From: Helicobacteraceae bacterium UBA6016
GTDB lineage: Bacteria > Campylobacterota > Campylobacteria > Campylobacterales > UBA6016
Reading direction: 5' to 3'
Assembly (NCBI GenBank): GCA_002428055.1
Contig: DIZY01000066.1
Location: 2,747-12,902, forward strand
DNA: 10,156 nt
Shown: positions 1-7,045 of the stretch, piece after piece
Numbering within the stretch: position 1 is the first letter of the stretch
Layout of the letters: the number at the start of each line of letters is the position of its first letter
Notes under the pieces: model-generated
What the model was told of the DNA's origin: nothing
Database searches by the model: none
Seen by the model: the letters and a program-made list of their open reading frames with translations, nothing else
Position numbers and translations under genes: made by a program

Positions 1-2304
1 GTGAGCCTGCATGTGCATGAGCGAATACAGCCGCAGACCATACTAGAGGCTGTCAAAAAAGCAGGGGTAAAGGTTCAGCCAAATCTTTTTGACCATGCTT
101 TTGAGCCTTTGCCGCTTCGTGACGAGGTGGAGTTTTATAAACACGAAAAAGGGTGGGCAAACCGTCTCATAGCGGGCGATAGCCTGCTGGTGATGAACTC
201 TCTTCTGCAAAAAGAGAACATGGCTGGACGGGTGCAGACCATATATTTTGACCCTCCATACGGTATCAAATACGGCTCCAACTTCCAGCCATTTGTGAAC
301 AAACGAGATGTCAAAGACGGAAACGATGAAGACCTAACGGCGGAACCTGAGATGATCAAGGCGTTTCGGGATACTTGGGAGCTTGGTATCCACTCGTATC
401 TGAGCTACCTGAGAGACAGGCTGCTTCTTGCCCGTGAGCTACTAAGTGAGAGCGGAAGCGTCTTTGTGCAAATCTCCGATGAAAATGTCCACCGTGTGCG
501 CTGCATCATGGATGAAGTGTTTGGGGCGGAGAATTTTTGTGCTTTTATTACCATCCGCAAAACAACTGGTGACGGCAGCACACTACTTGGGGCTACTTGC
601 GACTATTTGCTTTGGTATGCACGCAAAGCAGAAACTGTTAAATATCGCACACTTTATAGTCAGCGAAGTGAAGACGCAGATAGTCGTTATGACCAAGTCA
701 TGCTATCTGATGGTACTTGCAGGGCAGCCACACCAGAGGAGAAACAAGACAATAGCAAGTTGCCTCATGGAAGCAGACTATTTCGTCTTGATAATCTTGT
801 TAGTTCTCGTCCAGCTGGTGCTGGTGATGCTAAAGAATTTTTTTTAAATGGACAACGATTTACGCCAGGCAGTGGCACTTTTAAGACAACCCAGAGCGGC
901 TTAGAAAAACTATCTATAGCTAGACGCCTACATGTGACATCTAATGGCAAACTAAGTTATCGGCGTTTTAAAGATGATTTTGGGTTTACAGTTATGAATA
1001 ATCTTTGGTCTGATATTAGTGGTGCTGTGCAAAGTCGCTCAGATCCAAAAGTTTATGTCGTTCAAAGCTCGACTGCCTTGGTTGAGCGCTGCCTCCTCAT
1101 GACCACAGACCCCGGCGACCTAGTCCTAGACATCACCTGCGGAAGTGGCACGACCGCCGTAGTTGCCGAGCAGTGGGGGAGGAGATGGATCACTTGCGAC
1201 ACCTCTCGTGTGGCTACGACTCTAGCCAAACAACGGCTGATGACGGCGAAGTTTGACTACTATCCGCTCCGCTACCCTGAAGAGGGGCTAAAAGGCGGCT
1301 TCATCTACAAGAGCGTCCCGCACATCACGCTAAAAAGCCTAGCCAACGACCTGCCACCCGGTGAAGAGATACTCTACGACCAGCCAAAAGTGGAAAAAGG
1401 CAAAGTGCGAGTCACGGGACCTTTTACCGTCGAAGCCGTACCTTTTGCCGCCGTACTGTCACTTGATGAGACCATCCCACCATCCGCCGATGCCACGATA
1501 GCTAGAAGCGGTCATACTTCACGGGTAAACGACTGGATAGACGAGCTAGTCAGAAGCGGCGTAAGGGGTAAATCGGGACAACGAATAGAGTTTGCCGATC
1601 TTGAGCTGATTCCATCTATGAGGTATTTGCAAGCTAGCGGATTTGATAAAAACAGCGGTGAGCGAATAGCCGTGAGCTTTGGCCCTGAGTTTGCGCCATT
1701 AGAGCAACGGCAAGTAGAAATTGCCATAGAAGAGGCGAGCCGACTCGTGCCAAAGCCAAAAATCGTGCTTTTTTGCGCTTTTAGCTTCGACCCGGAAGCG
1801 GCAAAAGATATAGACGAGATGGTGTGGGGCGGCGTGACGCTTCTGCGAACACAGATGAACGCCGACCTTCTCACGGAAGACCTCAAGAAAAAAGCAAAAA
1901 ATGTAGATAGCTTCTGGCTCATGGGACAGCCTGACATCGCTCTTGTGAGTGAGGGTGAGAGCTACAAAGTCGAGGTAAAAGGGTTTGACTACTTCGACAC
2001 CAAAAAAGGCGAGATAGTAAGCGGCGGCAAAAGTGACATAGCGATGTGGCTACTGGATACCGACTATGACGGCAGAAGTATGCTTCCTCGTCAGGTATTT
2101 TTCCCGATGGCATCAGCCACCGAAGGATGGGCAAGACTAGCCAAAAACCTCAAAGCCGTAATAGACGAAGAGCTGATAGAGGCGTACAGAGGCACGGTAA
2201 GCTTGCCGTTTAAAGCCGGAGAATATGCAAGAGCGGCGGTAAAGATAGTCGATAGCAGAGGGGTGGAGAGCCTGAAGATAATAGAGCTGGGAGAGAAAAG
2301 ATGA
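1..2304 (+). CDS. Type III-like DNA methyltransferase (Mod), 5'-partial
   Basis: This is probably a DNA adenine-N6 methyltransferase, the modification and target-recognition subunit of a type III-like restriction system. Residue numbers count from base 1. Catalytic motif IV DPPY is at 84-87 and precedes the SAM-binding motif I LDITCGSGTT at 376-385, the order seen in beta-class enzymes. DPPY rather than SPPY favours adenine-N6 over cytosine-N4. Residues about 185-345 lie between the motifs and should hold the target-recognition domain. A long C-terminal region (about 420-767) contains a PD...EVK pattern at 644-660. The GTG at base 1 is probably an internal Val codon: from memory, relatives carry roughly 100 or more residues before the SLHVHERIQ-like segment, and no upstream sequence is visible to judge a start. 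The stop overlaps the antitoxin ATG (ATGA), so translation is likely coupled. The reading frame is intact. Confidence 0.92.
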   Translation: MSLHVHERIQPQTILEAVKKAGVKVQPNLFDHAFEPLPLRDEVEFYKHEKGWANRLIAGDSLLVMNSLLQKENMAGRVQTIYFDPPYGIKYGSNFQPFVNKRDVKDGNDEDLTAEPEMIKAFRDTWELGIHSYLSYLRDRLLLARELLSESGSVFVQISDENVHRVRCIMDEVFGAENFCAFITIRKTTGDGSTLLGATCDYLLWYARKAETVKYRTLYSQRSEDADSRYDQVMLSDGTCRAATPEEKQDNSKLPHGSRLFRLDNLVSSRPAGAGDAKEFFLNGQRFTPGSGTFKTTQSGLEKLSIARRLHVTSNGKLSYRRFKDDFGFTVMNNLWSDISGAVQSRSDPKVYVVQSSTALVERCLLMTTDPGDLVLDITCGSGTTAVVAEQWGRRWITCDTSRVATTLAKQRLMTAKFDYYPLRYPEEGLKGGFIYKSVPHITLKSLANDLPPGEEILYDQPKVEKGKVRVTGPFTVEAVPFAAVLSLDETIPPSADATIARSGHTSRVNDWIDELVRSGVRGKSGQRIEFADLELIPSMRYLQASGFDKNSGERIAVSFGPEFAPLEQRQVEIAIEEASRLVPKPKIVLFCAFSFDPEAAKDIDEMVWGGVTLLRTQMNADLLTEDLKKKAKNVDSFWLMGQPDIALVSEGESYKVEVKGFDYFDTKKGEIVSGGKSDIAMWLLDTDYDGRSMLPRQVFFPMASATEGWARLAKNLKAVIDEELIEAYRGTVSLPFKAGEYARAAVKIVDSRGVESLKIIELGEKR
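2289..2295 (+). promoter_or_regulatory. Ribosome binding site of the antitoxin gene
   Basis: GGGAGAG lies inside the last codons of the methyltransferase gene, 5 nt before the antitoxin ATG at 2301. It is the best Shine-Dalgarno-like site in the toxin-antitoxin segment and supports the overlapping ATGA start. Confidence 0.5.
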
Positions 2305-2501
2305 CAGCGTATAGAGAGATAGTCAGAGATAAAAGCGATATGGCAAAAGTAAAAACGCTCCTTGATTCGTTAAAAAGCGAGGTAGAGATTATCATCTTGC
2401 CCATAGAAAAAAGAGACGAAGAGCTGTTTATAAACGCACAAGAAAGCGTAATGGCAAAAACATGGGACAATGATGCAGATAAGGGCTGGGACGATGTATA
2501 A
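2301..2501 (+). CDS. Small antitoxin of a MazF/PemK-type toxin-antitoxin pair
   Basis: This 66-residue, highly charged protein is probably the antitoxin for the toxin encoded immediately downstream. It has a basic, probably helical N-terminal half, a short hydrophobic strand (EIIILP, 29-34), and an acidic tail with AKTWDN (52-57) and WDDV (63-66). As I recall, W-D-N tails like this are common in small antitoxins paired with MazF/PemK-like toxins, where the tail occupies the toxin's RNA-binding groove. No ribbon-helix-helix or AbrB-type DNA-binding domain is recognisable, so autoregulation cannot be assumed. The start overlaps the methyltransferase stop by 4 nt and the end overlaps the toxin start by 8 nt. 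The assignment rests mainly on position, size and tail motif. Confidence 0.75.
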   Translation: MTAYREIVRDKSDMAKVKTLLDSLKSEVEIIILPIEKRDEELFINAQESVMAKTWDNDADKGWDDV

Positions 2502-2814
2502 AAGCGGCGATATTGTCACGGTGCGCTTCCCTTTTAGTGACCTTGTCGGCTCAAAAAAACGACCGGTACTTATCGTCAAGGATGAAAATAGTTACGGTGA
2601 TTTTGTCTGCTTCCAAATCACTTCAAACGGGGCGCAGCTAGATATAGAGAAGATAGTAGATGTGGACTTGGCAAGCGGCAGCCTGAAGCTTATATCATTT
2701 GTGAAGTACGACAAATGTTTTACGATAAATAGTTCGATAGTTGAAAAAAAACTTGCTACCGCATCGGCTGATTTTTTGGCAAAAATAAAAAAACTTTTTT
2801 GTGAAAGTATCTAG
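2494..2814 (+). CDS. Type II toxin, MazF/PemK family
   Basis: This 106-residue protein fits the MazF/PemK fold, whose members are ribosome-dependent or -independent mRNA endoribonucleases that stop growth when the antitoxin is lost. Family landmarks are GDIV (5-8), the RFPFSD segment (11-16), KKRPVLIV (21-28) and QITSN (41-45). I chose the ATG at 2494 because the family typically begins only a few residues before GDIV, and AAGGG lies 8 nt upstream. In-frame ATGs at 2470 and 2473 would add residues without family support and have poorer ribosome sites. It overlaps the antitoxin by 8 nt. An 8-A run at 2744-2751 (Glu-Lys-Lys) is the longest homopolymer in the gene. The reading frame is intact. 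Cleavage specificity cannot be read from the sequence. Confidence 0.85.
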   Translation: MYKSGDIVTVRFPFSDLVGSKKRPVLIVKDENSYGDFVCFQITSNGAQLDIEKIVDVDLASGSLKLISFVKYDKCFTINSSIVEKKLATASADFLAKIKKLFCESI

Positions 2815-2816
2815 CC

Positions 2817-4406
2817 GTGAGCTCTCAAATAACACACCTCATCATCACCTCACCATTTGAGGAGCCGTCAAAGTACTGGAGTCAAGACGAGGGTGGCAAC
2901 TTTGTACTAATGGACGGCAGACGAAAGGCTGGATACACACTCCAAGACCCGACAGCAAGAGGCGGTGGGGAGTTTGTCGAACTAAAAACGGTCAACGAAA
3001 TCCGCAAAAGAGTAGAGGAGTGGAGAGCTGACAACTATGCTGGCGTGACCGTAGTGACCAAAAAACTACTTGAACACTGGAGAGACAAAGAGCAAAGAGA
3101 TCTACCTTTTTATTTTGCCCAATTAGAAGCTATAGAGACGCTCATTTGGTGGGTTGAGGCGCATACAAGCTACAAGCAAGGTATTATCCTCGAAGATGAC
3201 GGCGGCGCATGGGAGCGGGTTTGCTCCAAAATGGCGACAGGAACCGGTAAGACGACCGTCATGGCAATGGTCATCGCATGGCAAACACTAAATGCCGTGA
3301 GTTATCCAAAAGACAAACGATTTTCTAATGCTATTTTTATCGTTACACCGGGGCTTACCGTCAAAGAGCGGCTTAGCGTGTTGTATCCGTCGCATCCGCA
3401 AAACTACTACGACACTTTTAATATACTACCTGATGGCCTGCGAGAGAAGATAAGAAGCGTCAAGATAAAAATCGAAAATTGGCACTGCCTAATGCCGCTC
3501 AAAGAGTCTCAAAACAGTGTAGTCAAAAAAGGCAAAGAGAGTGACGAGGCCTTTTGCCGTCGAGTACTAGGCGAACTGGCAAACGAAAAAAATATCGCCA
3601 TCATGAACGACGAAGCCCATCACGCTTATAGAATACCAGCCGAACTAAAAAATAAAAAAGTCGAAGGATTGAGCAAAGAGGAGCAAGAAGAGGCGACAAG
3701 ATGGATAGAGGGGCTCGATAGGATACACAAAAAACGAGGTATCGTCCGATGTTTTGACCTCTCCGCCACGCCGTTTGCACCGACTGGCAAAAAGACAAAA
3801 GGTGAAGCTCTTTTTGGGTGGATAGTATCTGATTTTGGACTAAACGACGCTATAGAAGCTGGTCTGGTCAAAACACCTCGTGTAGTGGTGCGAGATGATG
3901 CTTTGCCTGATGGCAAAACCTACAAGTCCAAGCTCTATCATCTCTTCACGGATGAAAGTGTCAGAGATGACCTCAACAGAAAAGCAGAGCCGCACGAGCA
4001 GTTGCCGCATCTTGTGCAGGCGGCCTACAATCTTTTAGCTGCTGACTGGCAAGCGACATCCGAGGCATGGCACAAGGCTGGACACTCTGCACCACCAGTG
4101 ATGCTTACGGTCTGCAACCGTACGGAAACGGCAGCTAGAATAGAAAACTTTTTTGTCAAAGGCGATATTTTGTTTGCCGAGCTTGCTGACAAAACAAGAG
4201 TCTTGCGAGTGGACTCAAAAGTGCTTGAAGCAGGAGAAAAAGGCGAAAATAAAAGCGGTGACAAAGAGTATGAAGAGAGGCTAAAAGAGATAATAGCGCA
4301 GGCAAAGCTAGACAAAAAAGAGCTTGAGAGGCTGGATGGATTCAAAAAAGAGGAGCTTTTGCGCGAGATAGTCGATACGGTGGGCAAAGCCGGTAAGGCG
4401 GGGTAA
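2817..4406 (+). CDS. Res N-terminal fragment: helicase ATP-binding half
   Basis: This 529-residue piece is what would be translated before the internal stop. After an N-terminal segment starting SPFEEPSKYW (12-21), it shows a Q-motif-like FYFAQLEAIETL, Walker A ATGTGKT (140-146), a DEAH box (265-268) and motif III SATP (316-319). These form the first RecA-like domain of an SF2 helicase. Residues about 420-529 begin the second RecA-like domain (MLTVCNRTETA near 429-439) and include a lysine/glutamate-rich segment (465-515) likely to be a helical insert. The fragment ends before motifs V and VI, so it lacks the arginine finger and the nuclease and should not be an active restriction enzyme alone. 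It could still bind ATP, and dominant effects on Mod are possible but unsupported. Confidence 0.8.
   Translation: MSSQITHLIITSPFEEPSKYWSQDEGGNFVLMDGRRKAGYTLQDPTARGGGEFVELKTVNEIRKRVEEWRADNYAGVTVVTKKLLEHWRDKEQRDLPFYFAQLEAIETLIWWVEAHTSYKQGIILEDDGGAWERVCSKMATGTGKTTVMAMVIAWQTLNAVSYPKDKRFSNAIFIVTPGLTVKERLSVLYPSHPQNYYDTFNILPDGLREKIRSVKIKIENWHCLMPLKESQNSVVKKGKESDEAFCRRVLGELANEKNIAIMNDEAHHAYRIPAELKNKKVEGLSKEEQEEATRWIEGLDRIHKKRGIVRCFDLSATPFAPTGKKTKGEALFGWIVSDFGLNDAIEAGLVKTPRVVVRDDALPDGKTYKSKLYHLFTDESVRDDLNRKAEPHEQLPHLVQAAYNLLAADWQATSEAWHKAGHSAPPVMLTVCNRTETAARIENFFVKGDILFAELADKTRVLRVDSKVLEAGEKGENKSGDKEYEERLKEIIAQAKLDKKELERLDGFKKEELLREIVDTVGKAGKAG
4404..4406 (+). other. In-frame TAA nonsense codon within Res
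   Basis: The codons read GCG GGG TAA AAT ATC CAA, interrupting the second RecA-like domain between KAGKAG and NIQKVISV. There is no homopolymer at the site that would suggest slippage, and no frame change on either side. Confidence 0.9.
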
Positions 4407-4427
4407 AATATCCAAAAAGTCATCTCT

Positions 4428-5612
4428 GTGGCAATGCTAAGTGAGGGCTGGGACGCCAAGACTGTAACACACATTATGGGACTTCGAGCGTTTAGCTCAC
4501 AGCTACTTTGCGAACAGGTCATCGGACGAGGTTTGCGTCGCACTAGCTATGAAACAGACCCACATACAGGACTTTTTACGCCTGAGTATGTAAATGTATT
4601 TGGTGTACCGTTTAGCTTTTTGCCTCACGAAGGCGACGGCGGCACACCTCCTCCGACACCACCAAAAACAGCTGTAAGCGTCAAACCAAACAGCGAAGAG
4701 TTTGAAATCAAATGGCCAAACATCTTGCGCATTGATAAGGTGATGAAGCCCGTGCTGTCGGTTGATTTTGACTCTCTTGAAAAACTAGAGATAAAACCGG
4801 AACTAACACCAATGAGCGCAGAGCTGGCGCCTATCGTGAATGGTCAAGCAGATGTGAGTAAATACACAACGATAGAGCTAGAAAAATGCGAAGAGCAGTT
4901 TCGTTATCAACGAATAGTTTTTCAGTCTGCCAGAAAAGTTTATGAGAGCTTGCAAAGTACCCATTTTAAGGGTGATAAGGGATATTTGATATTTCAGATT
5001 ATCAAACTTGTTGAAAAATTTGTAGCTAGCGACAAGATAGTCATTCCGTCACTTTTTTTTCAAGATGATTTGCGCCGTAGAGTGCTTTTGGCTCTCAATA
5101 TGGACAAAATAGTCGAGCATCTATCAAGATATATCAAACTAAACAACACAGAAAGCCTTGAGCCGATATTTGACCCTGATTTTCCCGTTCGCTCTACTGC
5201 GGACATGAGAGAGTGGTATACTTCAAAACCTTGTGAAAAAACTAGAAAAAGCCAAATCTCGCATGTCGTGTTTGATAGCACTTGGGAGTCTGCCGAGAGC
5301 TATGCCATAGAGACAAGTGGGCATGTCATAAGTTATGCCAAAAATGACCATTTAGGGTTTGAGATTTTGTATACCTACAACGGCGTAGTGAGGAAATATC
5401 GTCCTGATTTTTTGATAAAACTATCAAATAGTGCTACTCTTATTTTGGAAGTCAAAGGGCAAGATAGCGAACAAAACAGAGCAAAAAGAGAGTACGCAAA
5501 AGAGTGGTGTGAGGCTGTAAACTCTAAGGGTGGATTTGGCAAATGGGAGTTTGCCGTATCGTTTGATGTGAACGATGTGTGCGAGATTTTGTCATCGTTT
5601 GCGACTAGGTAG
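4428..5612 (+). CDS. Res C-terminal fragment: helicase motifs V-VI plus PD-(D/E)xK nuclease
   Basis: This is the in-frame continuation after the stop. Numbering from the GTG at 4428, it holds a motif V-like MLSEGWDA (3-10), motif VI QVIGRGLRR (30-38), a middle region of unclear fold, and a C-terminal nuclease core with RPDF (D327) and LEVKG (E341, K343), the D...ExK pattern of PD-(D/E)xK endonucleases. In full-length numbering these are about D864, E878 and K880. The catalytic residues are intact, which points to recent inactivation. Separate translation is doubtful: the GTG at 4428 and the ATG at 4434 have no Shine-Dalgarno-like site within 15 nt, although AAGGCGGGG lies 4395-4403 and could allow inefficient re-initiation. 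The span therefore marks the open frame, not a proven start. Confidence 0.6.
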   Translation: MAMLSEGWDAKTVTHIMGLRAFSSQLLCEQVIGRGLRRTSYETDPHTGLFTPEYVNVFGVPFSFLPHEGDGGTPPPTPPKTAVSVKPNSEEFEIKWPNILRIDKVMKPVLSVDFDSLEKLEIKPELTPMSAELAPIVNGQADVSKYTTIELEKCEEQFRYQRIVFQSARKVYESLQSTHFKGDKGYLIFQIIKLVEKFVASDKIVIPSLFFQDDLRRRVLLALNMDKIVEHLSRYIKLNNTESLEPIFDPDFPVRSTADMREWYTSKPCEKTRKSQISHVVFDSTWESAESYAIETSGHVISYAKNDHLGFEILYTYNGVVRKYRPDFLIKLSNSATLILEVKGQDSEQNRAKREYAKEWCEAVNSKGGFGKWEFAVSFDVNDVCEILSSFATR

Positions 5613-5615
5613 ATT

Positions 5616-6959
5616 ATGAATGAACGAGCAGTAAACATTAAAGTCGGCAATGTTGATGGTAAAAGCGTCATCTATTGGATGAGTCGGGAGCAGAGAGCGG
5701 AAGCAAATTTTGGGCTTTTGGCGGCTAGCGAATATGCCAAAGAGCATAGGCTTACTCTCGTCGTTACTTTTTGTCTCGTGTCTGAGTTTTTGGGTGCGGC
5801 TCCAGAGGCGTTTGCTTTTATGGGTGAAGGTCTACCTGAGGTTGAGGCTGATTTGAAGGCCAAAAATATTCCGTTTCGCTTGCTCCACGGACATCCGCCC
5901 ACAAAGGTTGCAGGTTTTGCAAAAGAGATAGAGGCGCAGGCAGTGTTTGTCGATTTTGACCCGCTTCGCATCAAAAGAGCGTGGTGCTCTGAGCTGTTGT
6001 TGCAGTTTGCGGGAAGCGTGTTTGAAGTAGACTCGCACAATATCGTTCCCACCCGTCTTGCTTCTGGCAAAAAAGAGTTTGCCGCCTATACGATAAGGCC
6101 AAAAATCAATAAACTCCTACCCCGCTTCTTGGTAGAGCCGCCGGAGTTAGCGGCGGAAGAGGGAGTACAAAAACTTTATGAAAACGACTTTTCGGTTTTT
6201 GAGTCTTTGCCTAAAAACAGATACTTTAGAGGCGGCAGAGGCGCAGCGCTTCCAAAACTAAAAGAGTTTTTGGATGAAAAGCTTGACGGCTACGCAAGAG
6301 ATAGAAACAATCCAACCAAAGACGCACAATCAGAACTCTCGCCATATCTACATTTCGGTCACATCTCATCTCTTGAAATCGCCCTTGCCGTAAGCGGTGC
6401 AAAAGCAAATGAAGAGAGTAAGGCCGCATTTTTGGAGGAACTTATCGTACGCAAAGAGCTTGCCGATAACTTCTGTTTTTATTGCGAAGATTACGACAAC
6501 GAAAACTCGCTGGAGCCGTGGGCGAAGGCGAATATGGCGATAACGGACGAGGAGCCTAGGGAGTATATCTATAGCCAAGAAGAGTTTGAAGAGGCGGCGA
6601 CGCACGATGAGCTTTGGAACACCGCCCAAAACGAGCTGAAACTAAAAGGCAAAATCCACGGATATATGCGGATGTATTGGGCAAAAAAGATACTCGAATG
6701 GACGCCCGGTACGAAAGATGCATTTAAAATAGCCACATATCTAAACGACCGCTATGCGCTTGACGGCAGAGATCCAAACGGCTATGCGGGTATAGCGTGG
6801 AGCATTGGCGGAGTACATGATAGGGCGTGGCCGCCACGCAAGGTATTTGGCAAGGTGAGGTATATGAATTACAACGGCTGTAAGTCGAAATTTGACATCA
6901 AAAAATATATCTTAAAAATAAAAGAGCTAAGCGGCAAAGGGCAGGGCGAGCTTTTTTAG
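5616..6959 (+). CDS. Class II CPD DNA photolyase
   Basis: This 447-residue flavoenzyme should use light to split cyclobutane pyrimidine dimers in DNA, with FAD as catalytic cofactor. Class II features are the N-terminal YWMSREQRAEANFGLL (20-35), followed by an alpha/beta antenna-type domain to about residue 190. The helical FAD-binding domain includes LSPYLHFGHIS (241-251), ELIVRKELADNFCFYC (275-290), HGYMRMYWAKKILEW (348-362), LDGRDPNGYAGIAWS (382-396) and FGKVRYMNYNGCKSKFD (411-427). These strings match class II enzymes and differ from the class I (E. coli PhrB) pattern. Length is normal and the frame intact. ATG 5616 has AGG 6 nt upstream. A second ATG at 5620 is out of frame. The start is 3 nt after the Res stop, so co-transcription is likely. 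A cryptochrome role is possible but less likely. Confidence 0.93.
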   Translation: MNERAVNIKVGNVDGKSVIYWMSREQRAEANFGLLAASEYAKEHRLTLVVTFCLVSEFLGAAPEAFAFMGEGLPEVEADLKAKNIPFRLLHGHPPTKVAGFAKEIEAQAVFVDFDPLRIKRAWCSELLLQFAGSVFEVDSHNIVPTRLASGKKEFAAYTIRPKINKLLPRFLVEPPELAAEEGVQKLYENDFSVFESLPKNRYFRGGRGAALPKLKEFLDEKLDGYARDRNNPTKDAQSELSPYLHFGHISSLEIALAVSGAKANEESKAAFLEELIVRKELADNFCFYCEDYDNENSLEPWAKANMAITDEEPREYIYSQEEFEEAATHDELWNTAQNELKLKGKIHGYMRMYWAKKILEWTPGTKDAFKIATYLNDRYALDGRDPNGYAGIAWSIGGVHDRAWPPRKVFGKVRYMNYNGCKSKFDIKKYILKIKELSGKGQGELF

Positions 6960-6973
6960 TCTGTATAAATATT

Positions 6974-6982
6974 TGGTATAAT
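6974..6982 (+). promoter_or_regulatory. Putative extended -10 promoter (TGGTATAAT)
   Basis: TGGTATAAT fits the extended -10 form TGnTATAAT, and the region upstream has no good -35 box, as is usual for sigma-70 promoters in Campylobacterota. It lies 15 nt after the photolyase stop and 63 nt before the next gene, placing a start site near 6989. Confidence 0.6.
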
Positions 6983-6999
6983 AAGTCATAGTTTTTATG

Positions 7000-7005
7000 T
7001 ATAAT
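7000..7005 (+). promoter_or_regulatory. Second TATAAT box, possible alternative promoter
   Basis: A perfect TATAAT follows a T-rich run (6992-6996) and starts 23 bases after the first box. It lacks the TGn extension. It could give a shorter leader starting near 7012, or simply reflect AT-rich sequence downstream of the first promoter. Confidence 0.4.
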
Positions 7006-7032
7006 AATCTCCATTTTATAAATTATTTCAAG

Positions 7033-7037
7033 AGAGG
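7033..7037 (+). promoter_or_regulatory. Ribosome binding site deciding a TTG start
   Basis: AGAGG, within GAGAGGAAA, ends 8 nt before TTG at 7046. The first in-frame ATG (7073) has no such site and would cut into the first membrane helix, so this site supports the TTG start. Confidence 0.7.
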
Positions 7038-7045
7038 AAAACAGA

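Larger units (their letters stand above)
2817..5612 (+). pseudogene. Type III-like restriction subunit (Res) interrupted by an in-frame stop
   Basis: Read through one stop codon, this frame gives about 930 residues, the expected size for a type III-like Res subunit that couples an SF2 ATP-dependent translocase to a nuclease. It resembles what I recall as the BPTD_3080-type family of restriction endonucleases, which pair with Mod proteins of the kind encoded upstream. TAA at 4404-4406 (codon 530) is the only interruption. Both sides are in the same frame, and the surrounding peptide (VGKAGKAG, stop, NIQKVISVAMLSEGW) runs continuously as in relatives, so a single base change in a sense codon (CAA, GAA or AAA to TAA) explains it. 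The GTG start lies 2 nt after the toxin stop, with only a weak GAAAG-like site. A sequencing error is the main alternative. Confidence 0.85.

Noticed and set aside
446..847. Plus-strand open frame of 133 codons inside the methyltransferase gene
   Set aside because: It lies in another frame of a clearly coding gene, ends in the AT-rich recognition region, and shows no recognisable motif.
1512..1937. Minus-strand open frame of 141 codons opposite the methyltransferase C-terminus
   Set aside because: Ser-rich composition typical of antisense shadow frames, with no ribosome site or motif noticed.
4390..4430. Frameshift as the cause of the Res interruption
   Set aside because: Starts 2817 and 4428 differ by a multiple of three and the peptide continues as in relatives after the stop, so only a stop codon is needed.
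4025..4543. Minus-strand open frame of 172 codons spanning the Res nonsense codon
   Set aside because: Low-complexity Ser-rich antisense frame with no domain; the plus strand here encodes conserved helicase sequence on both sides of the stop.
6921..6957. Possible terminator at the end of the photolyase gene (AAAGAGCT ... AGCTTTTTT)
   Set aside because: The stem is short, AT-rich, needs a G-U pair, and has a loop of about 20 nt; too weak to call.
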